Of a stretch of 64,000 bases of DNA, positions 26,139 through 34,246 are shown piece after piece (within the stretch, counting starts at the first letter, position 1; the number at the start of each line of letters is the position of its first letter). The stretch is from Marinomonas fungiae (GTDB lineage Bacteria; Pseudomonadota; Gammaproteobacteria; Pseudomonadales; Marinomonadaceae). Position numbers and translations under genes: made by a program. The stretch covers positions 1 to 64,000 of the forward strand of contig NZ_LIQF01000009.1 in assembly GCF_001418205.1 (NCBI RefSeq), given 5' to 3'. A model generated the notes under the pieces. The model had not been told where the DNA came from. It did no database searches and saw only the letters and a program-made list of their open reading frames with translations.

Positions 26139-26951
26139 TTATTTAAACAATTCCGCAAGCTTGTCGCCTGGATTGTCAGCTTTCATAAAGGCTTCACCCA
26201 CTAAGAAAGCATGAATGTTATTTTCACGCATCGCCGCCACATCGTCACGAGTATGGATTCCACTCTCAGTCACGATCAAACGGTCTTTTGGCACATCGTT
26301 CATCAACTCAAAGGTATGCTGCAAACTTAGTTCAAAAGTGTGCAAGTCACGGTTGTTAATACCTAACAACTCAGTCTCGGTATATTCTAGCGCCAATTCT
26401 AATTCAGGACGATTATGCACTTCCACAAGCACATCCATCGACAAATCACGGGCCATTTGATCCAACTCTCGTAATTCTTTACCCGTCAAACAAGCGGCAA
26501 TTAGAAGAATACAGTCAGCACCGATAGAACGCGCCTCCATCACTTGGTAGGGATCAACAATAAAATCCTTACGAATGACTGGCAACGAACAAGCAGCGCG
26601 AGCCTCCACTAGGTAGTCTTCATGACCTTTAAAGAAATCATGATCGGTCAGAACAGATAAACAAGCCGCCCCACCCTTTTCATAGGATACCGCGATGTCT
26701 TTTGGCAAAAACGGATCACGCATAATGCCTTTGCTTGGCGAGGCTTTTTTGATCTCAGCTATAACGCCCGCTTTACCTTGACCAATCTTACGTCGTAACG
26801 CTGCGGCAAAACCACGCGTCGGATTATGTGCATTCGCTGCCGCTGCCGCAATTTCTAGGTTCGCGTAAGAAGTACGTGCTTGGCGCTCAGCAATCTCTTC
26901 GTACTTGCGCGCGATAATATTCTTCAGAATCGTTGGAGTTTCGACTTGCAT
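26139..26951 (-). CDS. trpC: Indole-3-glycerol phosphate synthase
   Basis: Closes the indole ring in tryptophan synthesis. 270 aa TIM barrel, monofunctional (not fused to TrpF), as in pseudomonads. Motifs: VIAEIKKASPSKGIMR (about 79-94, with catalytic Glu/Lys), LPVIRKDFIVDPYQV, LLGINNRDLHTFE and VTESGIHTRDDV. It is 14 bp after trpD. Nothing unusual. Confidence 0.97.
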   Translation of the reverse strand: MQVETPTILKNIIARKYEEIAERQARTSYANLEIAAAAANAHNPTRGFAAALRRKIGQGKAGVIAEIKKASPSKGIMRDPFLPKDIAVSYEKGGAACLSVLTDHDFFKGHEDYLVEARAACSLPVIRKDFIVDPYQVMEARSIGADCILLIAACLTGKELRELDQMARDLSMDVLVEVHNRPELELALEYTETELLGINNRDLHTFELSLQHTFELMNDVPKDRLIVTESGIHTRDDVAAMRENNIHAFLVGEAFMKADNPGDKLAELFK

Positions 26952-26965
26952 ATTAACTCTCTGTC

Positions 26966-28015
26966 TTAATTCGCTGTTTCAGTAGTATCAGGCATGTAGC
27001 AACGAGAGAAACTCGCTAATTCTTGCACCTTAATTTTTGCCAAGCCGCCACAAATTACATCTTCTGCAATCGCCACCCCTTCAGCTAAGGAGTCTGCTAC
27101 ACCAGACACATAAATTGCCGCCCCAGCATTCAAAGATACAATATCACGGGGCGCGTTTTCTTTGCCCTTGCCTTCCAAAGCAAACTTAAGCATTTCAAAG
27201 CTCGCATCAGCGTCTTCAGCTTGTACTAGCGATAAAGGTTGGCGCACCAAACCAAAATCTTCCGGCGTAACCTCGTACTCAGAAATTTCGCCATCTTTTA
27301 ATTCTGCGACATAAGTCTTATCAGAAATACTGATTTCATCCAACCCATCCGCAGAATGCACCACCAGCACATGGCTGCTGCCCAGCGCTTTTAAAGCCTC
27401 AGCAATGGGTCGCACCCACTCTTTGGCAAACACGCCCATCACTTGGCGCTTTGCGCCAGCAGGGTTAGTCAAAGGACCCAATAGATTAAAGATAGTACGA
27501 GTAGCCATTTCTTTACGTGGCGCAATCGCATATTGCATCGCTGAATGGTAATTGGGAGCAAACATAAAGCCCAAACCAAGCTCTTGCACACTGCGTTTTA
27601 CTTGTTCACTGTTTAAACCCAAGTACACGCCTGCTTTTTCAAGCACATCAGCACTGCCAGACTTAGATGAAACAGAGCGACCGCCATGTTTCGCTACATG
27701 CGCACCCGCTGCCGCTGCCGCAAAAGAGGCTGCGGTGGAAACGTTAAACAGATTGCCGCCATCGCCACCAGTACCGCAAGTATCAACAATCTCATCGCCG
27801 CCTAGGTCAACCTTAGTGGACAGTTCACGCATTACTTGGGCTGCCGCTATGATTTCTTCGACCGTCTCACCTTTCATACGCAAACCAATTAAAAATCCGC
27901 CAATCTGCGCATCGGTTGTTTGGCATGTCATGATGCTCATCATCACATCACGCATTTCATCGCCAGTTAGGTCTTCTTTATTCACAACCTTGGCAATCGC
28001 TTGTTTAATATCCAC
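26966..28015 (-). CDS. trpD: Anthranilate phosphoribosyltransferase
   Basis: Transfers phosphoribose from PRPP to anthranilate. 349 aa; the PRPP-binding glycine motif is DTCGTGGDGGNLFNVSTAA (about 79-97), with KHGGRSVSSKSGSADVLE and the metal-binding SADGLDEI following. Lies 10 bp after trpG and 14 bp before trpC. Normal in length and motifs. Confidence 0.97.
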   Translation of the reverse strand: MDIKQAIAKVVNKEDLTGDEMRDVMMSIMTCQTTDAQIGGFLIGLRMKGETVEEIIAAAQVMRELSTKVDLGGDEIVDTCGTGGDGGNLFNVSTAASFAAAAAGAHVAKHGGRSVSSKSGSADVLEKAGVYLGLNSEQVKRSVQELGLGFMFAPNYHSAMQYAIAPRKEMATRTIFNLLGPLTNPAGAKRQVMGVFAKEWVRPIAEALKALGSSHVLVVHSADGLDEISISDKTYVAELKDGEISEYEVTPEDFGLVRQPLSLVQAEDADASFEMLKFALEGKGKENAPRDIVSLNAGAAIYVSGVADSLAEGVAIAEDVICGGLAKIKVQELASFSRCYMPDTTETAN

Positions 28016-28025
28016 CAGCCAACTC

Positions 28026-28604
28026 CTAATGTTTGAAAAAGTTGTCTAACAGAGCGTGACCATGCTCTGTCAAAATCGACTCGGGGTGAAACTGCACCCC
28101 TTCAATGTTCATAGTTGTGTGTCGTAAGCCCATGATTTCATCCAACTCACCCTGTTCATTTTGGGTCCACGCGGTGACTTCCAAACATTCAGGCAAGGTT
28201 TCTTGCTTCGCCACCAAAGAGTGATAGCGAGTTACGTTGTAAGGATTTGGCAAATCACGGAACACACCGATTCCCTTATGGTACACCTTAGAGGTTTTGC
28301 CGTGCATTACTGTTTTTGCACGAATCACATCTCCGCCAAATACTTGAGCAATGCTCTGGTGACCAAGGCAAATACCTAACACGGGGATTTTACCAGCAAA
28401 GTATTGAATCGCTTCTAAAGACACGCCCGCTTCATTGGGCGTACAAGGTCCAGGCGAGATCACAATATGGCTTGGCGCCAAAGCTTCAATATCTGCCACT
28501 GTTAAGGTGTCATTTCGACGCACATCCACGTCATAACCCAACTCACGAATGTATTGCACCAAATTGTAGGTGAATGAGTCGTAGTTATCGATCATCAAAA
28601 CCAT
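28026..28604 (-). CDS. trpG: Anthranilate synthase component II / aminodeoxychorismate synthase glutaminase
   Basis: Class I glutamine amidotransferase (192 aa) that supplies ammonia to TrpE and, in many bacteria, also to PabB. The nucleophile is the Cys in [15 protein letters not shown]; the His and Glu are in [14 protein letters not shown]. The oxyanion strand [12 protein letters not shown] is present. In most relatives trpE precedes this gene; here it does not, and the upstream DNA is non-coding for about 430 bp. A promoter is visible at 28679-28708. Confidence 0.95.
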   Translation of the reverse strand: MVLMIDNYDSFTYNLVQYIRELGYDVDVRRNDTLTVADIEALAPSHIVISPGPCTPNEAGVSLEAIQYFAGKIPVLGICLGHQSIAQVFGGDVIRAKTVMHGKTSKVYHKGIGVFRDLPNPYNVTRYHSLVAKQETLPECLEVTAWTQNEQGELDEIMGLRHTTMNIEGVQFHPESILTEHGHALLDNFFKH

Positions 28605-29031
28605 AGATTTTAAACCACTGATATATAAAGCTTTTTAGACAATCAGCCCAATGGTATCCGCCATGCTTTTGGCAGCATATTAGAAAGAGGGAATTTGAGC
28701 TCGGTCAATACTACATGATTGTCAGAATGAGCGCTATTTCGAAGAAAAATTGAAAGGGAAGGAACATGCAGTCTTACGAGTAGAACTACTGCTTTAAGGA
28801 AAGCGTTCAAATCTATCCTAGACCTCTGGACAGAGAAAAATCAATTTAAAGGGCAACAATGTTTGTAAAAAGATAGCTGCTGTGCGCATATCCAGATTCA
28901 ATAATACAGTAATCCAACGCACAACAACTTCATATTAAAAGATATCAATTGAGTAGTGAAATGCAGAAACCTTTTCAAGAAAAGATAAAAAAGACAACAT
29001 AAAGTCAGTCAATAAACTTCAATGACACGTT
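28605..29031. other. Intergenic region upstream of trpG
   Basis: About 430 bp, A/T-rich from about 28740 on, without a credible gene on either strand. The only clear feature is the trpG promoter. No attenuator-type leader with tandem Trp codons is seen. It also forms the 3' flank of the TM2 genes; no strong terminator for them is visible. Confidence 0.5.
28679..28708 (-). promoter_or_regulatory. Promoter candidate for trpGDC
   Basis: Minus strand: TTGACC (28703-28708), 18 bp, TCTAAT (28679-28684). It would give a leader of about 65-70 nt before the trpG start. Independent transcription of trpGDC is expected since trpE is not upstream. Confidence 0.5.
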
Positions 29032-29259
29032 TTATGACTTAATTCGACGCCCAAAAACGTCTTTAAAGTTACCTGTTGCTATCATCACAAAATCAACAAT
29101 TGTCCAAATACCCAGTCCACCAAGGGTAATCAACATTAAAATACCTGTTACAATTTTTCCGGCGTAAAAACGGTGCGCGCCAAGACCGCCCAAAAAGAAA
29201 CAAAGCAACAATGTTGGCACAAAGCCTTTATTACTTTTCTCTATGGAAAAATCATTCAT
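29032..29259 (-). CDS. TM2 domain membrane protein
   Basis: 75 aa. Two hydrophobic helices (about 13-30 and 37-62) joined by GGLGAHRFYAGK, the hallmark of the TM2 domain, in which a short amphipathic turn with H-R-F-Y links two membrane helices. Function of bacterial TM2 proteins is unknown. It lies 13 bp after a second small membrane gene of similar design, so the two form a pair. Local DNA is A/T-rich compared with flanking genes. Confidence 0.88.
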   Translation of the reverse strand: MNDFSIEKSNKGFVPTLLLCFFLGGLGAHRFYAGKIVTGILMLITLGGLGIWTIVDFVMIATGNFKDVFGRRIKS

Positions 29260-29272
29260 GTTATAGTCCTTT

Positions 29273-29566
29273 TTAGTTCAACTCTTGCCCTGGGTAGTAG
29301 ACGTACTTGCCTCTTCCATCCTTGATGGACCCAGTCATAAGCATAATAGTTACAATTAAAGTATGTATTGCATCAATAACAAAAAATAGCAACGCAAGAA
29401 GAAGCTGATCTGTGAAATAGAAATATAGAGTGAAGCAAAAAAGAGAGAGGTCAATAACGCCTTCAGCGTAACGCCCAAGGTAAAATTGATGAATACCTAC
29501 AACACCAAAAACCCCAGACAATGATACGGCGATAGCGTAGCTTTTTGACGAAGCAAGCCCTTCCAT
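29273..29566 (-). CDS. TM2-like small membrane protein
   Basis: 97 aa with hydrophobic stretches at about 10-26, 36-53 and 56-80. The sequence GVVGIHQFYLGRYAEGVIDL matches the TM2 linker motif (G-x-H-x-F-Y-L-G), so it is a divergent TM2 protein with a longer C-terminal part. It precedes the shorter TM2 gene by 13 bp. No function assigned. The preceding 220 bp contain no gene; a promoter was not clear. Confidence 0.8.
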   Translation of the reverse strand: MEGLASSKSYAIAVSLSGVFGVVGIHQFYLGRYAEGVIDLSLFCFTLYFYFTDQLLLALLFFVIDAIHTLIVTIMLMTGSIKDGRGKYVYYPGQELN

Positions 29567-29741
29567 ACTGTTCCTTTTCTATTCCATTAGCGAAAGCTTG
29601 ACGAAGCAATTTTGATCGAATTATATAATCCAAAATATAAAAGTCAAAATTTAATACCTTAGTAGGCTTTAAAATTTTTATACTAAAACTATTCCACCCC
29701 TAATTAAAATAAAACCATGTTGAGATAACTACTAAGATCTA

Positions 29742-29769
29742 AAAATGCTAGATAGATATCTAGCATTTT
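29742..29769 (-). terminator. Terminator after vanB
   Basis: 13-bp perfect stem (AAAATGCTAGATA / TATCTAGCATTTT), reading into a T-run on the minus strand, 20 bp beyond the vanB stop. Purely A/T at its base, so of moderate strength. Confidence 0.75.
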
Positions 29770-29788
29770 CATTTCACTCCACAAATAA

Positions 29789-30754
29789 CTAAATATCCAG
29801 TTCGATCAAGCCACCCGCTTCTTTAGCACGGGAACAGCAAGTCAGCATTTGCTTGCCTTCGGCTTTCTCTTGCTTGCTTAAGAAGACATCACGATGTTCG
29901 ATATCACCGCTGATTACATTGGTTAAACAAGTACCGCAGACCCCTTCACAGCAGGAGACAGGGACAAAAATAGCGTGTTCATCCAACACATCGGTAATCG
30001 ATTGGTTTGCCGCGACATCAAGTATCTGCCCTGTGCTAGCAAGCTTGATTTGAAAAGCATGGTTATCTCCGTGATCCACATCCATGGCTGGGGCGGCGAA
30101 GAATTCACGATGCACGCGTTCTTCCGGCCAGCCTAACGCCTCAGCGTACTCCAGCACGCTAGCGATAAATTCAGCTGGGCCACAGACATACAAGTCCGAA
30201 TCCGCCACATGCTGACTCAGCACCGATTTAACATCCATACGGCCAGAAGATTGCGGCTCACTACTAAAATGGAAATGCATTTTATCGGCAAACGAGGCTT
30301 GCTTTAGGATGCTACTAAACGCCGCTGTACGGGGCGATTTACCACAGTAGTGAAACTCAAACGGCGTGCCTGCGCACTGCAGGGTTTGCGCCATCGGTAG
30401 TAATGGCGTCACGCCAATACCACCCGCGATCAACAAGGACTTAGCCTCTTTGCTACGCAGTGGAAAGTGATTCTTTGGTTCACTAATCTGAACCACATCG
30501 CCGATATCTAAAGCATGCACTTCTTCTGAACCACCACGGGATTGCGGGTCTTTGAGCACAGCAATTTCGTAAAAACGCGGATCCGACTGCAAACGGCACA
30601 AAGAATACTGACGCAATAGACCACTCGGTAACTTGATATCAATATGCGCGCCCGCTTCAAACGGGGGCAAAGCACTGTCATTAGCTTTGCCCAGCACTAA
30701 GCGCACGACTGCGGCCGCTTCTTCTACTTTATTCAGTACAACAACTTCGATCAT
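29789..30754 (-). CDS. vanB: Vanillate O-demethylase reductase subunit
   Basis: Reductase (321 aa) that passes electrons from NAD(P)H through FMN/FAD and a 2Fe-2S centre to VanA. N-terminal flavin domain with LLRQYSLCR (R-x-Y-S, about 46-54), nucleotide domain starting LLIAGGIGVTPLLPMA, and a C-terminal plant-type ferredoxin with CCEGVCGTCLTNVISG and a last cysteine in MLTCCSRA. Located 9 bp downstream of vanA. Related reductases serve other aromatic demethylases; the VanA partner and the VanR operators make vanillate the best call. Confidence 0.93.
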   Translation of the reverse strand: MIEVVVLNKVEEAAAVVRLVLGKANDSALPPFEAGAHIDIKLPSGLLRQYSLCRLQSDPRFYEIAVLKDPQSRGGSEEVHALDIGDVVQISEPKNHFPLRSKEAKSLLIAGGIGVTPLLPMAQTLQCAGTPFEFHYCGKSPRTAAFSSILKQASFADKMHFHFSSEPQSSGRMDVKSVLSQHVADSDLYVCGPAEFIASVLEYAEALGWPEERVHREFFAAPAMDVDHGDNHAFQIKLASTGQILDVAANQSITDVLDEHAIFVPVSCCEGVCGTCLTNVISGDIEHRDVFLSKQEKAEGKQMLTCCSRAKEAGGLIELDI

Positions 30755-30763
30755 AACGTCACC

Positions 30764-31852
30764 TTAGAAAGAAATTGTTTGTAGTGGCACGTCTTTTAGA
30801 GCCACTTTGGCTGCACTTTCCGCTTTGATCAGACGCTCAATCACACGACGAGACTGCACACCACCGGCGTCGATATTGAGTTTTAACAAGTCGTAGTCTG
30901 GGAAGGCTTTAAGGTTGGCCTGTTGATATTCAAGCACTTCCAAATCTTCCTTAAAAATACCGCCTTGGCCTTCTCGGATTTTATCAGTGAGCGCTTGATC
31001 ATCTGCTTTGAAGCTACGCGCCATGCCCCAGAAGTACCACATAGTGTCCTCTGTTTCAGGGGTAATAAAGTCTACTACTATGCTGCTGGCTTTGAATTCT
31101 TTCGGCGCATCAAACCCTCCTTTACCCTCTAAAGCAACGCCCACATCAATCATGACATGAGAAGGAGGTGTGAAACGACAACGCTGCCAGCGATCAACAG
31201 GGGCATCTTTTGGTAGACCATTCGCTTCTAGCGCAGCTTGCCAAAACGGCGGCGCTGTGATGTTTTCCATGGTACGACTGGTGATAACTTCATCACCATT
31301 TACTTTGGTATCCACTGGGGATTCGTCAATTTCTTTTTGACCAATGCTTGAAGCATGAACATAAGTCTCGTGGGTCAAGTCCATTAGGTTATCAATCATT
31401 AAACGGTAGTCGCAGTTAATGTGATACAAGCCACCACCGTATGCCCACTCATCGCTGATTGCCCATTCTTGCACTGGGATCAAATCAGGATCCGCAAGAT
31501 CTTGATCACCCGGCCACACCCAGATAAAGCCGTAGCGCTCTTCCACCGCAAACGCTTTCATACAGGGAAAGGCTTGCACACGCTGCAATGGCATTTCTTT
31601 GGTTTTGCCGTCTGCTCCCATTTTTAAACCATGGTAGCCGCAGACTAAAAGGCCGTCTTCAACATAACCGAGTGACATGGCTGCGCCACGGTGTGGGCAG
31701 AAATCACGCACCGCGGCGATTTCATTGGCAGAAGGACGGTAAAAAGCGATGCTTTCGCCACAGATCTTACGGCCTAGCGGCTTCTCCGTACCGATTTCAT
31801 CCGACATTGCTGCCACATACCACGTGTTTTTTGGGAAAGTTAACTGGCTCAT
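30764..31852 (-). CDS. vanA: Vanillate O-demethylase oxygenase subunit
   Basis: Rieske non-haem iron oxygenase (362 aa) that converts vanillate to protocatechuate and formaldehyde. Rieske motif CPHRGAAMSLGY...CGYHG (about 47-70) binds the 2Fe-2S centre. The mononuclear iron site is in NLMDLTHETYVHASS (two histidines, about 152-166). Length and gene order vanA-vanB are typical. Divergent from vanR, with operator sites between them. AGGAG lies 6 bp before the ATG. Confidence 0.95.
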   Translation of the reverse strand: MSQLTFPKNTWYVAAMSDEIGTEKPLGRKICGESIAFYRPSANEIAAVRDFCPHRGAAMSLGYVEDGLLVCGYHGLKMGADGKTKEMPLQRVQAFPCMKAFAVEERYGFIWVWPGDQDLADPDLIPVQEWAISDEWAYGGGLYHINCDYRLMIDNLMDLTHETYVHASSIGQKEIDESPVDTKVNGDEVITSRTMENITAPPFWQAALEANGLPKDAPVDRWQRCRFTPPSHVMIDVGVALEGKGGFDAPKEFKASSIVVDFITPETEDTMWYFWGMARSFKADDQALTDKIREGQGGIFKEDLEVLEYQQANLKAFPDYDLLKLNIDAGGVQSRRVIERLIKAESAAKVALKDVPLQTISF

Positions 31853-31884
31853 AATTTTCTCCTAATGTGTTATTTTTGTTTTGT

Positions 31885-31896
31885 AATGGATCCAAT
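31885..31896. promoter_or_regulatory. VanR operator, site 1 (vanA-proximal)
   Basis: AATGGATCCAAT, 11 of 12 positions identical to ATTGGATCCAAT, the operator known for Caulobacter VanR. It overlaps the likely -10/start region of the vanA promoter (minus-strand TATATT next to it), so binding would repress vanAB. Confidence 0.75.
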
Positions 31897-31938
31897 ATAG
31901 CGGCAATGACACCGATTTGCCCATAAAAAAAACGCAAA

Positions 31939-31950
31939 AATGGATCCAAT
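31939..31950. promoter_or_regulatory. VanR operator, site 2 (central)
   Basis: AATGGATCCAAT, the same sequence as site 1, 54 bp away. The distance, close to five helical turns, would allow dimers on both sites to sit on the same face. Confidence 0.7.
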
Positions 31951-32011
31951 AACTAGATATACCTCCTTTTAAAACGCTTTTTTAACTCTATACTTTGATT
32001 AAAAGAACATA

Positions 32012-32023
32012 ATTGGATCCAAA
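32012..32023. promoter_or_regulatory. VanR operator, site 3 (vanR-proximal)
   Basis: ATTGGATCCAAA, one mismatch to the Caulobacter VanR operator. It lies 18 bp after a -10-like TATACT (31989-31994) and 18 bp before the vanR start, fitting autoregulation. Confidence 0.7.
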
Positions 32024-32041
32024 ACAAGGCCACCTGTACTC

Positions 32042-32758
32042 ATGCAAAAAACACAGAGCAATGTTGTTACCACTCTACGTCAAATGATTCTGGATGGAGA
32101 ACTGGCCGCAGGCTCACGCCTAGCAGAAATTCCCACCGCAGAAAAACTCGGGGTATCGCGCACACCAGTACGGATCGCCTTTCGTGCTCTAGAGCAAGAA
32201 GGCTTGCTAACCAAGCTACCGGGAAGAGGATACGAGGTGCGCTCGGTGTCCGTGGCGGAAATAATAGGGGCAGTAGAGGTTCGTGGCGTATTAGAAGGCT
32301 TGGCAGCCCGCCAAGCCGCCGAGCGAGGTCTAAGCGAAGCTCATCGAAGCGAGCTACAGACTTTATTAGATCTTGGTGATGAGATTTTGGCGGGTGATCA
32401 ATTAAATGAAGCCGATCTTGAACGTTATCAACAAATGAACAAGCGCTTTCATGACATTGTCATCGAAGCCGCTCATAATCCCGCTATACAAGCTGCCTTG
32501 AGCCGTAATGAGCATTTACCCTTTGCCTCATCGAGCGCTTTGGCGTTTGATAAGAAACAAATGAGCAAAGAAACCAAGCGCTTCGAGTTCGCCCACCAGC
32601 AGCACCATCATGTATTTTATGCCATGGTGAATGGCTTTGGTTCTCGAGCAGAAGGTATTATGCGCGAACACGCCAATGCGACACTGGGCTATATTAATAG
32701 TCCAAGAAATCCTGATGAATTAACCGTCATTAGTGAGCGAGATAGCTCTCGGAATTGA
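32042..32758 (+). CDS. vanR: Vanillate-responsive GntR family repressor
   Basis: 238 aa FadR-subfamily GntR regulator. N-terminal winged helix (about 8-70; ILDGELAAGSRLAEIPTAEKLGVSRTPVRIAF in segments) and a C-terminal all-helical FCD domain with metal-type residues (RFHDIVIEAAHN and FAHQQHHHVFYAM). Divergent from vanAB; three copies of the expected operator lie in the 190-bp gap. Vanillate as inducer follows from the family, not directly from the sequence. Confidence 0.92.
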   Translation: MQKTQSNVVTTLRQMILDGELAAGSRLAEIPTAEKLGVSRTPVRIAFRALEQEGLLTKLPGRGYEVRSVSVAEIIGAVEVRGVLEGLAARQAAERGLSEAHRSELQTLLDLGDEILAGDQLNEADLERYQQMNKRFHDIVIEAAHNPAIQAALSRNEHLPFASSSALAFDKKQMSKETKRFEFAHQQHHHVFYAMVNGFGSRAEGIMREHANATLGYINSPRNPDELTVISERDSSRN

Positions 32759-32863
32759 AAAAGCCCTGTAAACCAACGCTTTTATCGATGCTTACTTCAT
32801 TGATTCTAAAGATGAATTCGCTCAAACTGATAGCATTAATAAAGACGTATAAGGGGCAAGCCA

Positions 32864-34195
32864 ATGTCCAACCCGATTGCAGAACTAATTGAGCTATTGA
32901 CTCAAGAGAACATTTCCAACGACGCCATCAATAAAGCCATCAGCTCGATGCCGCCGGATGACGTCGCCCTTGCCCTAGAGTCCATCCCTGTCTCCCAACG
33001 CCGCTTTGTTTGGGACAGTATTAAGCAGACTAATCGACTCGACATCTTAGTAGAGATGCGTGGTGAATCACGCTTGCTGCTCTTAAAAGAGCTTAACGAT
33101 ATTGAAATCGCTGAGCTGTTTTCTGACGTGGATGCAGAAGACCTGCTTGAAATAGCGGATTCGCTTCCCGATCAAATGATCGAAATTGCTTTGCAAAAAA
33201 TGGATGCAAAGCAGCGCGAATACTACCAACAGGGTGTTACCTACGAGGAAGATGAAGCGGGGCGTTGGGTTGATCACGAGCTAGTTGTGGCCGCACAAAC
33301 CATCCGTGTTTCAGAAGCCATGCGTTTATTTCGTCGCGCTTCGGCTCCCTACTCAGACACTATTTATTTAGTCAACCGTACGGGGCGCTGGGTCGGCTGT
33401 GTGCATTTTCATGCATTACTCAATGCTCAACCCCATGAGCATGTTTCCGGTTTAATGGAAGAAGATTACCCCTTTATTGATGCCGAAACAGATGTTATCA
33501 AAGCGGCCGATTTACTGGAAAAGAGTGAAGTATCGGCATTGCCAGTGCTGGATAAAAACCAATTATTAGTTGGCCGCTTTCACGCTGGGCATGCACTTGA
33601 AGCCCGACGCCTTGAGCAAGAAGCGGTGCAGATGTCGAATACCGGCCTCGACGAAGACTCGGACTTATTCTCGCCGGTAAAACGCAGCGCTGCGTCCCGT
33701 GGTATTTGGTTGGGCATTAACTTACTGACAGCCTTTATGGCGTCGGCATTTATAGGGTTGTTTGAAGCCACACTTGAACAAGTCGTGGCGTTGGCGGTAT
33801 TAATGCCCATTGTGGCTTCCATGGGCGGTATCGCCGGTAGCCAAACCTTAACTTTGATTGTGCGTGGTTTGGCACTCGGTCAGATTACCCGCGCCAACTT
33901 CAGTTCCCTGTTAAAGAAAGAGCTTCAGGTAGGCGGTTTAAACGGTATTGTCTGGTCAATTTGTATCGGTGCAGCCGTGTTATTCTGGTTCCAAAACCCA
34001 ATGCTCGGTTTTACGATTGCGATGGCTATCGTTATTAATATCTTAATGGCTGCACTTTCTGGCGTCATAATCCCTGTGGTTTTAGATAAATTGAAAATCG
34101 ACCCAGCCCTATCTGGCTCGGTAATTCTGACCACAGTGACAGACATTGCCGGTTACATTGCCTTCTTAGGCTTGGGTACCTTACTACTTTTGTAA
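32864..34195 (+). CDS. mgtE: MgtE magnesium channel
   Basis: Magnesium channel of the inner membrane (443 aa). N-terminal MgtE_N superhelix (about 10-130), a CBS pair (about 140-260; the second has VSALPVLDKNQLLVGRFH) that senses Mg2+, and five C-terminal membrane helices (about 285-440) containing PIVASMGGIAGSQTLTL and SGVIIPVVLDKL. Preceded by a GGGG-type ribosome site. No Mg2+ riboswitch-like structure is evident in the short 105-bp upstream gap. Confidence 0.94.
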   Translation: MSNPIAELIELLTQENISNDAINKAISSMPPDDVALALESIPVSQRRFVWDSIKQTNRLDILVEMRGESRLLLLKELNDIEIAELFSDVDAEDLLEIADSLPDQMIEIALQKMDAKQREYYQQGVTYEEDEAGRWVDHELVVAAQTIRVSEAMRLFRRASAPYSDTIYLVNRTGRWVGCVHFHALLNAQPHEHVSGLMEEDYPFIDAETDVIKAADLLEKSEVSALPVLDKNQLLVGRFHAGHALEARRLEQEAVQMSNTGLDEDSDLFSPVKRSAASRGIWLGINLLTAFMASAFIGLFEATLEQVVALAVLMPIVASMGGIAGSQTLTLIVRGLALGQITRANFSSLLKKELQVGGLNGIVWSICIGAAVLFWFQNPMLGFTIAMAIVINILMAALSGVIIPVVLDKLKIDPALSGSVILTTVTDIAGYIAFLGLGTLLLL

Positions 34196-34246
34196 TAAGG
34201 CAACTTGTAAACTGTTACTTGTTAAACTTTAAAGGGATCAACAAGC

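Noticed and set aside
28605..28740. Trp attenuator upstream of trpG
   Set aside because: No small open frame with tandem Trp codons and no alternating terminator/antiterminator hairpins are seen.
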